The notes below the pieces were generated by a model. The model saw nothing but the letters and a program-made list of their open reading frames with translations, was not told the DNA's origin and did no database searches. The position numbers were made by a program, and so were the translations under genes. Shown here piece after piece: positions 25,204-34,821 of a stretch of DNA of 38,657 nt (the stretch's first letter is position 1; the number at the start of each line of letters is the position of its first letter). This DNA is from Nitrososphaeraceae archaeon (GTDB taxonomy: Archaea > Thermoproteota > Nitrososphaeria > Nitrososphaerales > Nitrososphaeraceae): contig QCWD01000003.1 of assembly GCA_013114725.1 (NCBI GenBank), forward strand, positions 1-38,657, given 5' to 3'.

Positions 25204-26219
25204 ATATCAATATTAAATTATAACTCGAACAGGGAATAATTTTATCGGATATAAAACTTTATTTATAATTTACTTATATTATGTTATCACATACCATCTA
25301 GGTAACATATTTTTATTTGTATATAGTACAGGAAATAAGGTTTGTTACACTTGGTACGTTTTAAAAAAATTCAATAAAAATCATAAATCTGATGAACTAT
25401 ATGTAGATTTAAGGTAACTGAGAGTCCCAAAACTAGTTTCTACAGATTTTTGCATAGATGCGTAAAAGATGGTTTGGAAAGATCGAAAACAAATCGAGTC
25501 ATGTACATTTCATAGAAAAGGCAAGAAACAGAAGAGAATAATAAGATTAGAATACTGTACATTATTATTATTTTTTGCAAAGAGGAATTTTGCAATACCA
25601 ATGTAACAGTGGCGTAGACAAGACAGTTTACAAAATACTGCAGGAAACAGAAAAAGAAAGGAATAAACTGTTTCAAAAAAAATGTGATATAGTAAGTTTA
25701 GGTAGTAAAATCTGAATTATTGTGACCAATTGAACGATAATTGTTAAAGATAGGTAGATATTATCTAAATATAAACATTGCAGTCAATATATTGTAGGTC
25801 TGTTATATGTGAAAATAAAATATCTTAGCATTATGTAGTTATTGAAGATCACATTCAGAATGTATAGAAAATCGATGTGGATTCTGATAGACAATTGACG
25901 ATTTATTTTTTAATGAATACTCAGATTCTAATTTTAACGCATCTGTACACAAAATAATATCGACAATAATACTCCAAAACAAATTGGTAGACTAATGCAT
26001 CCCATCTTATTCTCAAATACAAGTCTGAGATGGTACCAGATTAAGGATTTAGAAACAAGTAATTAAAAGCTGTGGCGATTCTTTAAATACTTAATCGATT
26101 ATAGTGATCTTGTCATTGAATACCAGACTTTGAGACAAGCAAATATGGATTTAATAGTATGATAGAATATCCGGATTACAAATACGTTTATTTTTTTATT
26201 TTTGTGCGATACATTGCAG
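25204..26219. other. 1-kb gene-poor region
   Basis: About 1 kb without a convincing intact gene. A 78-codon minus-strand frame (25440-25676) is hydrophobic but low in complexity and is not supported. Many short frames are interrupted by stops, as in decayed DNA. A possible coding fragment at 25938-26162 is listed separately. No tRNA-like fold, CRISPR-like repeat or long inverted repeat was recognised. Confidence 0.4.
25938..26162 (+). pseudogene. Possible decayed coding fragment with one internal stop
   Basis: One + frame reads through about 75 codons with a single TAA (26064-26066). It reads 'KQIGRLMHPILFSNTSLRWY' plus 'QIKDLETSN' before the stop and 'KLWRFFKYLIDYSDLVIEYQ' plus 'TLRQANMDLIV' after it. 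The amino-acid mix looks protein-like and continues across the stop in the same frame, suggesting a relic gene. I do not recognise the family. A mobile-element origin is possible but not shown. Confidence 0.25.
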
Positions 26220-26257
26220 TGTACACAAATTAACTATATATAAACCGGTTGTGTACA
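26220..26257. promoter_or_regulatory. TATA box flanked by an inverted repeat, upstream of the cupredoxin gene
   Basis: TGTACACAA (26220-26228) and TTGTGTACA (26249-26257) are perfect inverted copies. They enclose a TATA-like 'CTATATATAAAC' (26233-26244) placed about 25-35 bp before the ATG at 26268. A regulator bound to both arms would cover the core promoter, so repression is the simplest reading. Confidence 0.6.
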
Positions 26258-26267
26258 ATTTTACAAG

Positions 26268-27119
26268 ATGAAATATATCTTAAGCATTATTGGATTTTTC
26301 GTAGCTGCATCGATAGCATCATTGGCGGTCTCATTTGAAAATGTGTTTGGACAATTTGGTATGTCTCCTCTACCAACACCTAGCTCAGTATTGCCAACGT
26401 ATATTGTAGATATTCCAGCTGGAGCCTGGAAAAAAGATGGCATACACTATTATCCACAACATATAGCAATACCTGCTGGTACTACTGTTGCATGGTTTAA
26501 TGATGATCCGGGCCAACCACATACAGTGACAAGTGGTAAACCTGGCGAGCAAGGCTCTGGACAAGGATTCAATGCACAAATACAGTCAACTTCGTTTGCC
26601 CAACATACTTTTGATAGACAAGGTTTGATTACGTATTATTGTGAATATCATCCATGGATGATTGGTACCGTATATGTAAGCGAATCTTATGAGAACGGTC
26701 ATAATTTCAAACTAAGTGCGGGAACTGATCTGCTATTGGAAGATGGAAAATATTTGTGGAATTTTAACAAGACACAACATGATCGTGTGCTGCTAAGCTT
26801 TACACCCACTACAATAACACCAGACGAAAGTACTCCGGTGACTTATAAGATGTCAATTGTAGATGTTAATTCAACTGCCGTCTTTTCGAAGAATTTCTTC
26901 GGAGGAGATAACTTGCAGGTCGAATTGATCCAGTTTGACAGCAGAAACGGTACATCAGTGTATGGCCCTGATTTTACTGATCCGGTAATTGGAGCATATC
27001 ATGTTGAGGGCAATTTTGCCGATGGTCTTTACGGAATGATAATTGAAGTAACTGCCATAGGAAACGATATATTAAAAGAACCACTTATTGACGAATTCCA
27101 AGGAAGAATTATTTCCTAA
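26268..27119 (+). CDS. Secreted cupredoxin-domain (plastocyanin-like) protein
   Basis: This 283-residue protein has a signal peptide (1-29, hydrophobic 'IIGFFVAASIASLAVSF', cleavage near 'VFGQ'). A blue-copper domain occupies about 45-137, with His85 ('QPHTVTS') and Cys125, His128, Met131 ('YYCEYHPWM'). A second, C-terminal beta-rich domain (about 150-280) without obvious metal ligands follows. The type 1 copper site is complete, so it probably carries electrons outside the membrane, as the many plastocyanin-like proteins of ammonia-oxidising archaea are proposed to do. The promoter carries an inverted repeat, so expression is probably controlled. Confidence 0.92.
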   Translation: MKYILSIIGFFVAASIASLAVSFENVFGQFGMSPLPTPSSVLPTYIVDIPAGAWKKDGIHYYPQHIAIPAGTTVAWFNDDPGQPHTVTSGKPGEQGSGQGFNAQIQSTSFAQHTFDRQGLITYYCEYHPWMIGTVYVSESYENGHNFKLSAGTDLLLEDGKYLWNFNKTQHDRVLLSFTPTTITPDESTPVTYKMSIVDVNSTAVFSKNFFGGDNLQVELIQFDSRNGTSVYGPDFTDPVIGAYHVEGNFADGLYGMIIEVTAIGNDILKEPLIDEFQGRIIS

Positions 27120-27127
27120 TTTTTTTT
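27120..27127 (+). terminator. T8 tract after the cupredoxin gene
   Basis: Eight T follow immediately after the stop codon, with further T-rich DNA to 27151. This is a plausible U-tract terminator. Confidence 0.4.
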
Positions 27128-27172
27128 CCAGTTATTTAGTTTTTATTTTTACATCAATTAAAAATAACAAAA

Positions 27173-27616
27173 ATGATCGAATGGGATACTTTAATAGTAG
27201 AGATGTCTTTACTAGCAGCAATAATTTATTTTTCTGTTTATTTAGAACATTTGGTATATAAAAGAGTTGAAAAACATAAAGAAAAAAAAGAAAAGAAAAA
27301 TATCACGACATTTATAAGAGATGATTTAGAGCAGAGATTAAGATTTATTGAAGAATCAAAAAAATATAAAGATTATAAACCATTTTTTACGGATATGTGG
27401 GATTCTATAATTCTTGCAGGAAAACAGTCGTTATTACCATTTGAATTATTTCAAACTCTACAACGTACTTATTCTTGGATGAAATACTACAATACAGAAT
27501 TGGAGAATAGCAACAAAAAATCAAATTTAGACGAGAAAATATTAAATGATTTATTGGGGGATGTAAAAAAATTTATCGATAAATCGTATGAAATGTTAGA
27601 CAAGACCAAGGTATAA
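27173..27616 (+). CDS. Membrane-anchored protein of unknown function
   Basis: This 147-residue protein has one N-terminal membrane segment (about 6-24, 'TLIVEMSLLAAIIYFSVYL'). A highly charged, probably coiled-coil stretch follows ('RVEKHKEKKEKKN'), then a helical cytoplasmic domain with several aromatic residues ('FFTDMWDSIILAGKQSLLPF', 'YSWMKYYNTELEN'). No family is recognised. It lies 53 bp after the cupredoxin gene but beyond a T-tract. The regular pattern of hydrophobic and charged residues supports a real gene. Confidence 0.65.
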   Translation: MIEWDTLIVEMSLLAAIIYFSVYLEHLVYKRVEKHKEKKEKKNITTFIRDDLEQRLRFIEESKKYKDYKPFFTDMWDSIILAGKQSLLPFELFQTLQRTYSWMKYYNTELENSNKKSNLDEKILNDLLGDVKKFIDKSYEMLDKTKV

Positions 27617-27678
27617 CGATATTGAAATCAAACATTGATTATAAAAAATAAAAAACCGTTCAATTAGTAACAAAAATA

Positions 27679-29220
27679 TCATCTCTCAAATATAAACGTC
27701 TTTTTTGTTTGAGGGATATCTAAAATTGTGTGAATGATGATTTCTTGAGATGTTCCTATGAAAAAAGGTTTTACTTCATTTAATATTTTTTCCACATTAT
27801 GACCTTGTGTGGTTTTTTCCGAAACAATAGTCAGTATTGTCTCATTTTTCTTAACTTTTTCGCCTAATTTTTTATGAACTAAAATTCCTGATCCTTTATA
27901 ACGTGGTGCGCCTGCAGCTCGAGATATTTCAACGAGAATTTGATTGTTAAGCCACATAATATGTCCATCAGTTTCTGATTTTAATTCAAGAAAATGAGTT
28001 CCCACTTTTATATCATCAATTTTGATTTCGGAATTACCTCCCTGATGATAGATTATTTCTCTCATCTTTTTCTCAGCTTTTCCCCTTTTAAGAATATCCA
28101 ATGCAAGACCCGCTACTCCGATGCCTGCCATACCAAATATTAAAGAACAGATATGGATGGATTTATCAACTAGATCGAAAATTTTGAGATCTCCTTGTAA
28201 AACACTCCATGCTTCTTTTGCTTCAAGCGCAGGCCCAATCGCATGTCCTATTGGCTGTTCTCCAAATGTAATTACTGAATGAGTCTTTATTCCCAATTTT
28301 CTGCCCAATTCCATAAAATCTTTTGCAAGAAGTTCGGCATCACCAATTGTTTTTACTTTAGCCCCCCTTCCAGTAGGAATATCAAGTGCCAAATAATTGG
28401 CCCCGACTGCCTTTTTCTTTGCCATAATAGACGGTAATAGAAGAGGATCAATTGAGAGGGGATATTCGATTTGTATGAACCGATCATCTGCTGGTGCCAG
28501 TTCTAGTGCCCCTCCCCATACTATGCAACCGTTAGTTTTTTCAACAACATATTTCATCTCATTTATTTCCAAGTCAACAGGCATGAGAACTTCAGCTCTG
28601 TCAGCAGTGCCACTTGCAGAAGTAATGGCTCTAGAGGATGTCTTTGGAATTGTCAGACCAGCTGAAGCGATGATCGGAACGATAAGTAATGTACTTTTAT
28701 CTCCAGGAACCCCGCCAATTGAATGTTTATCACAGATTGGTGTTTTTCCTATATTTAGTGTCTTTCCGGTTTCCACCATAGCCATTGTGAGACTGGTTGT
28801 TTCTTCAACATCCAATCCATTTATTTCCAATGCCGTAATAAATGCAGATATTTCTGTGTCACTTAAGTTTCCTCTTACAACATCTTTTACGATTTCTAAT
28901 ATTTCAATACTGTTTAATTTGCGTTTCTTTAATTTATTCTGTAGAAAATGAAGTGATTCAGGAAATTCAGCAACTTCTACATCTATATATTCTCCTTCAT
29001 TGATTTTTTCAATTTTCATCATTTCGTCATAAATTCCCAAAATTCCTTTTTGTACTGATTTTGTAACAACATTAACTATTGCATAAACTTCTTTTTTATT
29101 AAAATGTAGTTTAACTCTTTCACCACCCCTTACACCAAGTTCGTATGCATCGTCCTTACTTAAAGTAACAATATGAGGTCCTCCCGATTCGATTCCCAAA
29201 AGCTCGGCTTTGAATCTCAT
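27679..29220 (-). CDS. deoA: AMP phosphorylase (archaeal thymidine phosphorylase family)
   Basis: This 513-residue protein has the archaeal AMP phosphorylase layout: an N-terminal extension of about 80 residues ('MRFKAELLGIESGGPHIVTL'), then the nucleoside-phosphorylase core with 'KHSIGGVPGDKSTLLIVPI', 'TSSRAITSASGTADRAEVLM' and 'YLALDIPTGRGAKV', and the C-terminal 'GAPRYKGSGILVHKKLGEKV' domain. It converts AMP and phosphate to adenine and ribose 1,5-bisphosphate. In many archaea this feeds R15P isomerase and type III RubisCO; neither is in this window. The length is typical (about 500 aa). No operon partners are visible. Confidence 0.93.
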   Translation of the reverse strand: MRFKAELLGIESGGPHIVTLSKDDAYELGVRGGERVKLHFNKKEVYAIVNVVTKSVQKGILGIYDEMMKIEKINEGEYIDVEVAEFPESLHFLQNKLKKRKLNSIEILEIVKDVVRGNLSDTEISAFITALEINGLDVEETTSLTMAMVETGKTLNIGKTPICDKHSIGGVPGDKSTLLIVPIIASAGLTIPKTSSRAITSASGTADRAEVLMPVDLEINEMKYVVEKTNGCIVWGGALELAPADDRFIQIEYPLSIDPLLLPSIMAKKKAVGANYLALDIPTGRGAKVKTIGDAELLAKDFMELGRKLGIKTHSVITFGEQPIGHAIGPALEAKEAWSVLQGDLKIFDLVDKSIHICSLIFGMAGIGVAGLALDILKRGKAEKKMREIIYHQGGNSEIKIDDIKVGTHFLELKSETDGHIMWLNNQILVEISRAAGAPRYKGSGILVHKKLGEKVKKNETILTIVSEKTTQGHNVEKILNEVKPFFIGTSQEIIIHTILDIPQTKKTFIFER

Positions 29221-29953
29221 TCTTATGAATTTTCATTATTAATCTGATCCCTGACTTATTTTTTTCGTAACTTGCTCAGAAATTCGTTTATTTTAGAAAT
29301 GTTTAGTTAGAGGCAAATTAATATAGTATTTTATTACCGTACAACGTTCTGTGTTTTATCATATCAAAAATTTTAATTTAATAAGAAAATTTTGTTTAAA
29401 TGAAATCAGTTTAATCCATATTTTTTTGCTTAATAATTACTTACTATTGATCATCAGTCTAGTATTTTTTATTATCATTTCTTTTATATCATATCGGGAT
29501 GTTGATAATATTTATAAATTAAGCTTTGTTATTACCAACAAAAATCACCGTATTTTATGGTGTGTGCGATCTACAGTATTACATACATGAATTATTATTT
29601 TTATTTGTTTCATGTTATTTTCTTACTTAGTATTACTAATTATTGGGAACAATTTCTTATATAATAATTTGTGAAATTTAGTGTTTTCAAATCTAAATTA
29701 AATGATTTTAAAACATGATAAAGTCAACCTAAAAATTGAATTGACAATACTATCAATAACACATTTAATTGGAATAAAAGGAATTTTCATTAAGTGAATA
29801 TAAAGTTTGAATGAATTTAGAATATTTAGAAATTTATAAAAATTTCTTAATATCGAATTACCTGAGATTGTGATGATTTTATAAAATAAAGGTTTTTTAT
29901 CCAACCATCATATTATTTATAATTAACAATAAACATATAATAATATAAAAGAA
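29221..29953. other. AT-rich intergenic region with no supported gene
   Basis: About 730 bp between divergent deoA and MscS-like genes. A 79-codon + frame starting GTG (29351-29590) contains one hydrophobic segment ('LLLIISLVFFIIISFISY') but has no family similarity and could arise by chance in this AT-rich DNA. A minus-strand frame at 29698-29904 looks random. No RNA gene was recognised. The region must hold the promoters of both flanking genes. Confidence 0.35.
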
Positions 29954-30529
29954 GTGAATGTAAAAAATAATGCAAACATAACAAAAATAATTAAAAAAAT
30001 AACGATATTAATTTTTATTTTAACAATTTCACTTGGTTTAAGTAGTTACATGAAAGAATGGATTCAAAATGAATATTATTTGTTTTTACAAATAGCACAG
30101 GTTATTGTTATAGGATATATAATAATTGAAATATTAGGCAACGGTATTTATAATATTGTTGCTCATAATTCCAAAGAAACAGCAGATATTATAAAAATAT
30201 TGATAAAAATTGTGGGAGCTTTAATTATTATAAGTGTGATAATTTCATATTTAACCCAAAATCCTATAATAGCTACTTCGATTGGAACTATATCAGCGAT
30301 AGTGGTAGGTTTTGCTTCTCAGAACATTATTGGAAATGTTATTGCAGGATTGTATATTGCTATAACTCGTCCGTTTAAGATAGGAGACAAAATAACAATA
30401 TTTGATAAAACTGGAATAATATATGATATCGGATTGTTAAATAGTAAATTATCAAATAAAGATGAAAGTATCGTAATTATTCCCAACTTGTCAATAGTTA
30501 CTGCTACAATAATTTTACATCGAGATTAA
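29954..30529 (+). CDS. Short MscS-like mechanosensitive channel protein
   Basis: This 191-residue protein, starting at GTG, has three or four membrane segments. The last two ('NPIIATSIGTISAIVVGFAS', 'QNIIGNVIAGLYIAITRPF') match the MscS pore-lining TM3 and its kink ('GFASQ..i.N..aGl.i....Pf'). The start of the beta-domain follows ('KIGDKITIFDKTGIIYDIGL', 'ESIVIIPN'). The protein ends after this beta-domain, so the usual C-terminal alpha/beta vestibule (about 80-100 residues) is absent. It may be a minimal channel for osmotic downshock, or a shortened form. Confidence 0.85.
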   Translation: MNVKNNANITKIIKKITILIFILTISLGLSSYMKEWIQNEYYLFLQIAQVIVIGYIIIEILGNGIYNIVAHNSKETADIIKILIKIVGALIIISVIISYLTQNPIIATSIGTISAIVVGFASQNIIGNVIAGLYIAITRPFKIGDKITIFDKTGIIYDIGLLNSKLSNKDESIVIIPNLSIVTATIILHRD

Positions 30530-30668
30530 ATCGTCATAGCTTATGAAAGATCTAATTTAATTAAAAATTGAGATAAAACAATACAAGTGTGTTTAATAAA
30601 TTGGTAAAAAATGAATTATTAACATAAAAACAAAAAAATACAAATATAAAAAATTTAAGTTTGATATT

Positions 30669-33404
30669 TTATTTTGATGGATTATAAAGTACTGTTCGTC
30701 CGTTATTTTCTTTTGTAGAGTCATAATTCACCACAATTGAATTATAATCTTTAAATTCGTCTATTTCCTCATGAGAGATGAAAAAGATCTGTTTAAAACT
30801 TTTATCCTGTGTCAAAATCTTAATAATGATATTCCTTCTTATGCTGTCAATACTTGCGAGAGGTTCATCCATTATTATAAAATTTAATATAGGAGTTTTT
30901 TTATCAATATTTTTAAATGGTCGTATATTTCCCATTAATTTAGAAACGGCAATTCTTAATGCCAATCCTAGCGCTGTTTCATCCCCTCCACTTATCTGGT
31001 CTTTAGTTTTTTCCATCATATCAAAATTATCAAGAAGGGATATAACTAAACCGTGTGATACTCTATCTTTCATTTTTTTCATCGTTGAATAGATATTATT
31101 TATTTGATATCTCCCATTAGTAAACTGAGTGAGATAAAAGTTTGTACTCTTTTTGAGGGCATTTGCAAGTCTTTCTTCGATAACATATGATGAAATAAAG
31201 CCGTCAACTTCTCCTTTTAAAAATTGGATGTGTCTGAGTTTATTTTCTTTATCTTTTAGCATTGATTCAGATAGAATAAGTTCACCGATTCTCTGTTTTC
31301 TTTTTAATATATCATTCTGGATATAATCAATATCATCATCGATATTTTTAATAATTTTTTGTCTTTCTTGAATTGTCAGTTCGATATTTTTCATATTTGA
31401 AAGTAAATCCTGTAAACTGGTCACATTAAAACTCTTAAGCAATGATTCGACATCATTAAAGCCTAATTCTAAACAATCCTGATTGATTTTTTTTTCAATG
31501 TCTTTTATTTCTACTTCAATTTCTTCTAATTCCTGTATTAATTCCCTAAACCGTAATTCAATCTCGTTTTGTTTCTCCAATAAAGATTCTAACTCCTCAC
31601 TTAAATTTTCAACTAGTTGTTGAAAAGAAGATAGAGATCCCTCATCTACGATCCTTTTTTGTATTATTTGATCTAAAAATACAGGATTTAGGTTAAATTG
31701 TAGTCTGTCATCTGTATTTTCATTGTTTATTTTTTTAAGTACTGCCTCAATTTTTAAAAATTTTTCAAAAATGTTTTTTAGATTGGGCTCCAGAAATTCC
31801 AGTAATTGAAGCCCCATTTTTCCCAAATCAAGATCCAGTAATTTAGTTTCATATGATTCGGATAACTTTTTTATAGTTTCAGTAATTTTTTTTTCATCAA
31901 AGAAGATCCTTATTTTTTCTTTTTTTATTTCGGAAATTAATTGTTCCTTGTTTTTTATGATGCTAGTACATATTGGACACAGATTACTATCATTGATATA
32001 GGATATACTATTTTGCTTTATCTCTCCCAAAATTTGTTTTGAAGATAATATTTTTTTATGAATCTCAAGTTCATTAAGTAAACTTTTTACCTCATTCTCC
32101 AGAGATTGAATTTTTCCGATATAATTTCTTCTGGTAGTTACAGTGGTTTCTTTAAAAGAATTTATGAGTTCGCAAAAATTGTATGCAAGAACATAGTCAA
32201 TAAAAAATTTATCAATAAACGAATTAACATTATCAAGTAATAACCACAAATCGTTTGAAATATCAGTTATTTTTTTATTTTTATTATCGGTTTGGCGGAT
32301 GTTGATTGACCTACGTATATTTTTAACATCATTTTCAATAGAAAATATCTCATCTCTCAGTGATTTTATCATGCCAATATTAGTTGTATCTCTCTGTAAC
32401 AAATTATACAGATATACTATTTTATAGTTTATTTCACCTATTTTCTTTTTTAATTCATTCACCCTTTTTTCTTGGGCATCAAAATGTTCTCTTTCTTTTT
32501 CACATAGTTGATTCTTTATTTTATGGTCTATTTGAAAATTCTCGAGTTTTTTGATATGGTTTGTTATTTTTTTGACTTGTTCATGCGATGGATATCTTAA
32601 AAGATTTGTTCGGAGTTGATCTATTTCATTCTGCCGTACTTTTAAAAGGTGTTTTTTATCCTTCAAAAAATCTTGGTTTTGTACCAGTTCGTTACGTTCG
32701 GTGACAAGGTTTCCCAATTTTACTTTAAGTTCTTTAATTTTTTCATTAAGATTGCCAATTTCATCATGTAGATGTTCCTTTATATTATCATCAAATTCAT
32801 TTAAATTAAAAAGATCTTTTAAAAGATCCCTTAATTCTCCTGGATCAGCTAAGGCAAGCATGTCCACCTCCTTCTGTCTAATATAAATTGTTTTTTCAAT
32901 AATGTTAAAGTTTATACCAACAAGTGACTCCATTTCTTTATTGACCAAACTAGTTCCTCGGCAAACCTGATGAAATTTCTCGTTCTCTTTTTTAAACAAT
33001 ATTGCGCCTGATTTAAATTCAAAGTGTAGAACACCATCCAAATGGTCATTGTCTTTCTGATGTCTTGATGGAATATTCTGTATACTTTCTTTTGCAAATC
33101 TTTCTTTTGTGAAGAACCTATCGATTTTGCGGATGATTCGATATGTTATTCCTTCAAGTTCAAAGGTTATCGTGACTTGACAATTATTTTCGCCCGATTT
33201 AACTATCAAATCCTTGTCCTTTTTTATCATCACATTTTCTCCAAAAATTCCCCAAAGTATAGCTTCAATTAGACTTGTCTTACCCATAGAATTTTGTCCC
33301 CTTATTATAAAAAGTCCCTCCGAGAGAAGTGTATCTCCGTTATTTGGAAGAGAGATATAATCGAAAGGTTTGAAATTTTTTATTTCAATGTTAAGTATTT
33401 TCAT
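30669..33404 (-). CDS. rad50: DNA double-strand break repair ATPase Rad50
   Basis: This 911-residue SMC-like ATPase has an N-terminal Walker A 'GQNSMGKTSLIEAI', a long coiled coil interrupted by the zinc hook 'CPIC' (476-479), and a C-terminal ABC signature 'SGGDETALGLALRIAVSKLM'. The Walker B is 'FIIMDEPLASID' with a later His switch 'ISHEE'. It pairs with Mre11 to tether and process DNA ends. The start overlaps the mre11 end by 14 bp, so translation is coupled. The size is normal for archaeal Rad50. Confidence 0.97.
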   Translation of the reverse strand: MKILNIEIKNFKPFDYISLPNNGDTLLSEGLFIIRGQNSMGKTSLIEAILWGIFGENVMIKKDKDLIVKSGENNCQVTITFELEGITYRIIRKIDRFFTKERFAKESIQNIPSRHQKDNDHLDGVLHFEFKSGAILFKKENEKFHQVCRGTSLVNKEMESLVGINFNIIEKTIYIRQKEVDMLALADPGELRDLLKDLFNLNEFDDNIKEHLHDEIGNLNEKIKELKVKLGNLVTERNELVQNQDFLKDKKHLLKVRQNEIDQLRTNLLRYPSHEQVKKITNHIKKLENFQIDHKIKNQLCEKEREHFDAQEKRVNELKKKIGEINYKIVYLYNLLQRDTTNIGMIKSLRDEIFSIENDVKNIRRSINIRQTDNKNKKITDISNDLWLLLDNVNSFIDKFFIDYVLAYNFCELINSFKETTVTTRRNYIGKIQSLENEVKSLLNELEIHKKILSSKQILGEIKQNSISYINDSNLCPICTSIIKNKEQLISEIKKEKIRIFFDEKKITETIKKLSESYETKLLDLDLGKMGLQLLEFLEPNLKNIFEKFLKIEAVLKKINNENTDDRLQFNLNPVFLDQIIQKRIVDEGSLSSFQQLVENLSEELESLLEKQNEIELRFRELIQELEEIEVEIKDIEKKINQDCLELGFNDVESLLKSFNVTSLQDLLSNMKNIELTIQERQKIIKNIDDDIDYIQNDILKRKQRIGELILSESMLKDKENKLRHIQFLKGEVDGFISSYVIEERLANALKKSTNFYLTQFTNGRYQINNIYSTMKKMKDRVSHGLVISLLDNFDMMEKTKDQISGGDETALGLALRIAVSKLMGNIRPFKNIDKKTPILNFIIMDEPLASIDSIRRNIIIKILTQDKSFKQIFFISHEEIDEFKDYNSIVVNYDSTKENNGRTVLYNPSK

Positions 33405-34818
33405 TTACAGTCATTTTCTTTTTTATTGAAGAATATTCAATCTTATTTGTATCTTCGTCATTACTTGTACTATTTTTATGGCCATAAATATTACTATTTG
33501 ATTGACTTTGTATTGCATTTAAAAATAGATTTGCAAGATAATCAGGGTTGATATTATTTTTTATTAGATCATTTTCTCTATTAGAGCAGATATATTCTTT
33601 GAATTCTTTCTCTGGATTTTCTATCAGGTATTCATTGAACTTTTCAGAAGAACAGTAATTGTCGTTTAAATCCGGGTGTAAACTACTGTCATTTTTCCCT
33701 ATTGGATCACCCAAAAAGTTTGAAAAATCCATAATAAATTCAGAAATATTGTATTCATCATCATCAAGTGATACTCTATTAAGATAGGTCATTATTTCAT
33801 GGATATTAAATAAAGGCCCAATCAGCTTTTCTCCTTCAAAAACCAGTCTCACTCTCGCAGAACTTTGATAGTCGTATTTGCGACAGAGACCATTTTTATT
33901 AAAAATTTCAATAGCTCTGGTTATTATTTGACTGTTTGTATCTTCATAAAAAAGTTTTATTTTTTCAGAAATGATCTTTCTACGTAATGGTATAATTTTA
34001 GGTGTAATATTGACGTATTTATCGTTTGATGTATCTATCTCTACAACAAGGAAACCTTTTTTATCATCATATTCTGAAAAACTCCATAGCTGTGGAGATC
34101 CGGCATACCATGCGTTGTACGATACTTCTTGCATTTTATGGTTATCACCCATTGCGATATAATCGTATTTGCCGCCATAGATAGCATCTTTGTGCAGGGT
34201 TTTATTTTCAACCATTCCATGAACAACATTAACGTTTATCATTTCTGGATCGATATTTTTATTTTGTGTGTATATCCACTCCTCATATTTTGCAAAAAGT
34301 TGTGGGATATCATTTGTTTCTATAGATGGGTGAGCATGAACTCTAAGATTGAATTCGGCAAAATCTTTGTAAAGTGGTTTATTATTTCTTATCGCCTCTT
34401 TAATATCAAAATGTGTAAAAAGATGTACATTATCAAAAATAATAGAATATTCGCTTAGTGGCGAGACCTGATATTGCATATACCTTCCATGATTTCCATC
34501 CACAATTACTATAGGAATTTGGGTTTGGTTTAATTTAAGAAGGGTCTCCGCAGTTACCTTTCTGGAGAACTCCGGTGGTGAAAAAGGGTCTGTTCCAGAT
34601 GGAGTATCAAAAAAATCACCGCTGTGAATCACGAGATCAGGACGTCTAGAATCTGGAAGTTCTACAATATAGTCTACAAAATCTATCCAAGAATTATAAA
34701 AATCATCTTCAATCGGACGGAATTTGCTGTTTACCAAGGATGTTCTTGTTCTCCTCGGGCGCTTTCCAAGATGTGTATCAGAGATGTGAAATAACCTTAA
34801 CGTAGAAAAAACCTCCAA
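33391..34818 (-). CDS. mre11: DNA double-strand break repair nuclease Mre11
   Basis: This 475-residue protein carries the calcineurin-like nuclease motifs in order: 'FHISDTHLGKRPRR' (Asp14, His16), 'HSGDFFDT', 'VDGNHGRY', 'NVVHGMVENK' and 'MGDNHKMQ'. A cap region and a Rad50-binding C-terminal tail follow. It has 3'-5' exonuclease and endonuclease activity that starts end processing with Rad50, HerA and NurA. The start is TTG, 3 bp after the herA stop. The linker after about residue 330 is long and acidic-Asn rich, as in many archaeal orthologues. Confidence 0.96.
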   Translation of the reverse strand: MEVFSTLRLFHISDTHLGKRPRRTRTSLVNSKFRPIEDDFYNSWIDFVDYIVELPDSRRPDLVIHSGDFFDTPSGTDPFSPPEFSRKVTAETLLKLNQTQIPIVIVDGNHGRYMQYQVSPLSEYSIIFDNVHLFTHFDIKEAIRNNKPLYKDFAEFNLRVHAHPSIETNDIPQLFAKYEEWIYTQNKNIDPEMINVNVVHGMVENKTLHKDAIYGGKYDYIAMGDNHKMQEVSYNAWYAGSPQLWSFSEYDDKKGFLVVEIDTSNDKYVNITPKIIPLRRKIISEKIKLFYEDTNSQIITRAIEIFNKNGLCRKYDYQSSARVRLVFEGEKLIGPLFNIHEIMTYLNRVSLDDDEYNISEFIMDFSNFLGDPIGKNDSSLHPDLNDNYCSSEKFNEYLIENPEKEFKEYICSNRENDLIKNNINPDYLANLFLNAIQSQSNSNIYGHKNSTSNDEDTNKIEYSSIKKKMTVNENT

Positions 34819-34821
34819 TAA

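Noticed and set aside
25440-25676. 78-codon minus-strand hydrophobic ORF
   Set aside because: Phe/Leu/Ile-rich translation typical of antisense AT-rich DNA, with no motif and no promoter or partner.
29351-29590. 79-codon + strand ORF with a hydrophobic stretch
   Set aside because: A GTG start and very AT-rich codons in an AT-rich gap; a hydrophobic segment is expected by chance here. Not enough to support a gene.
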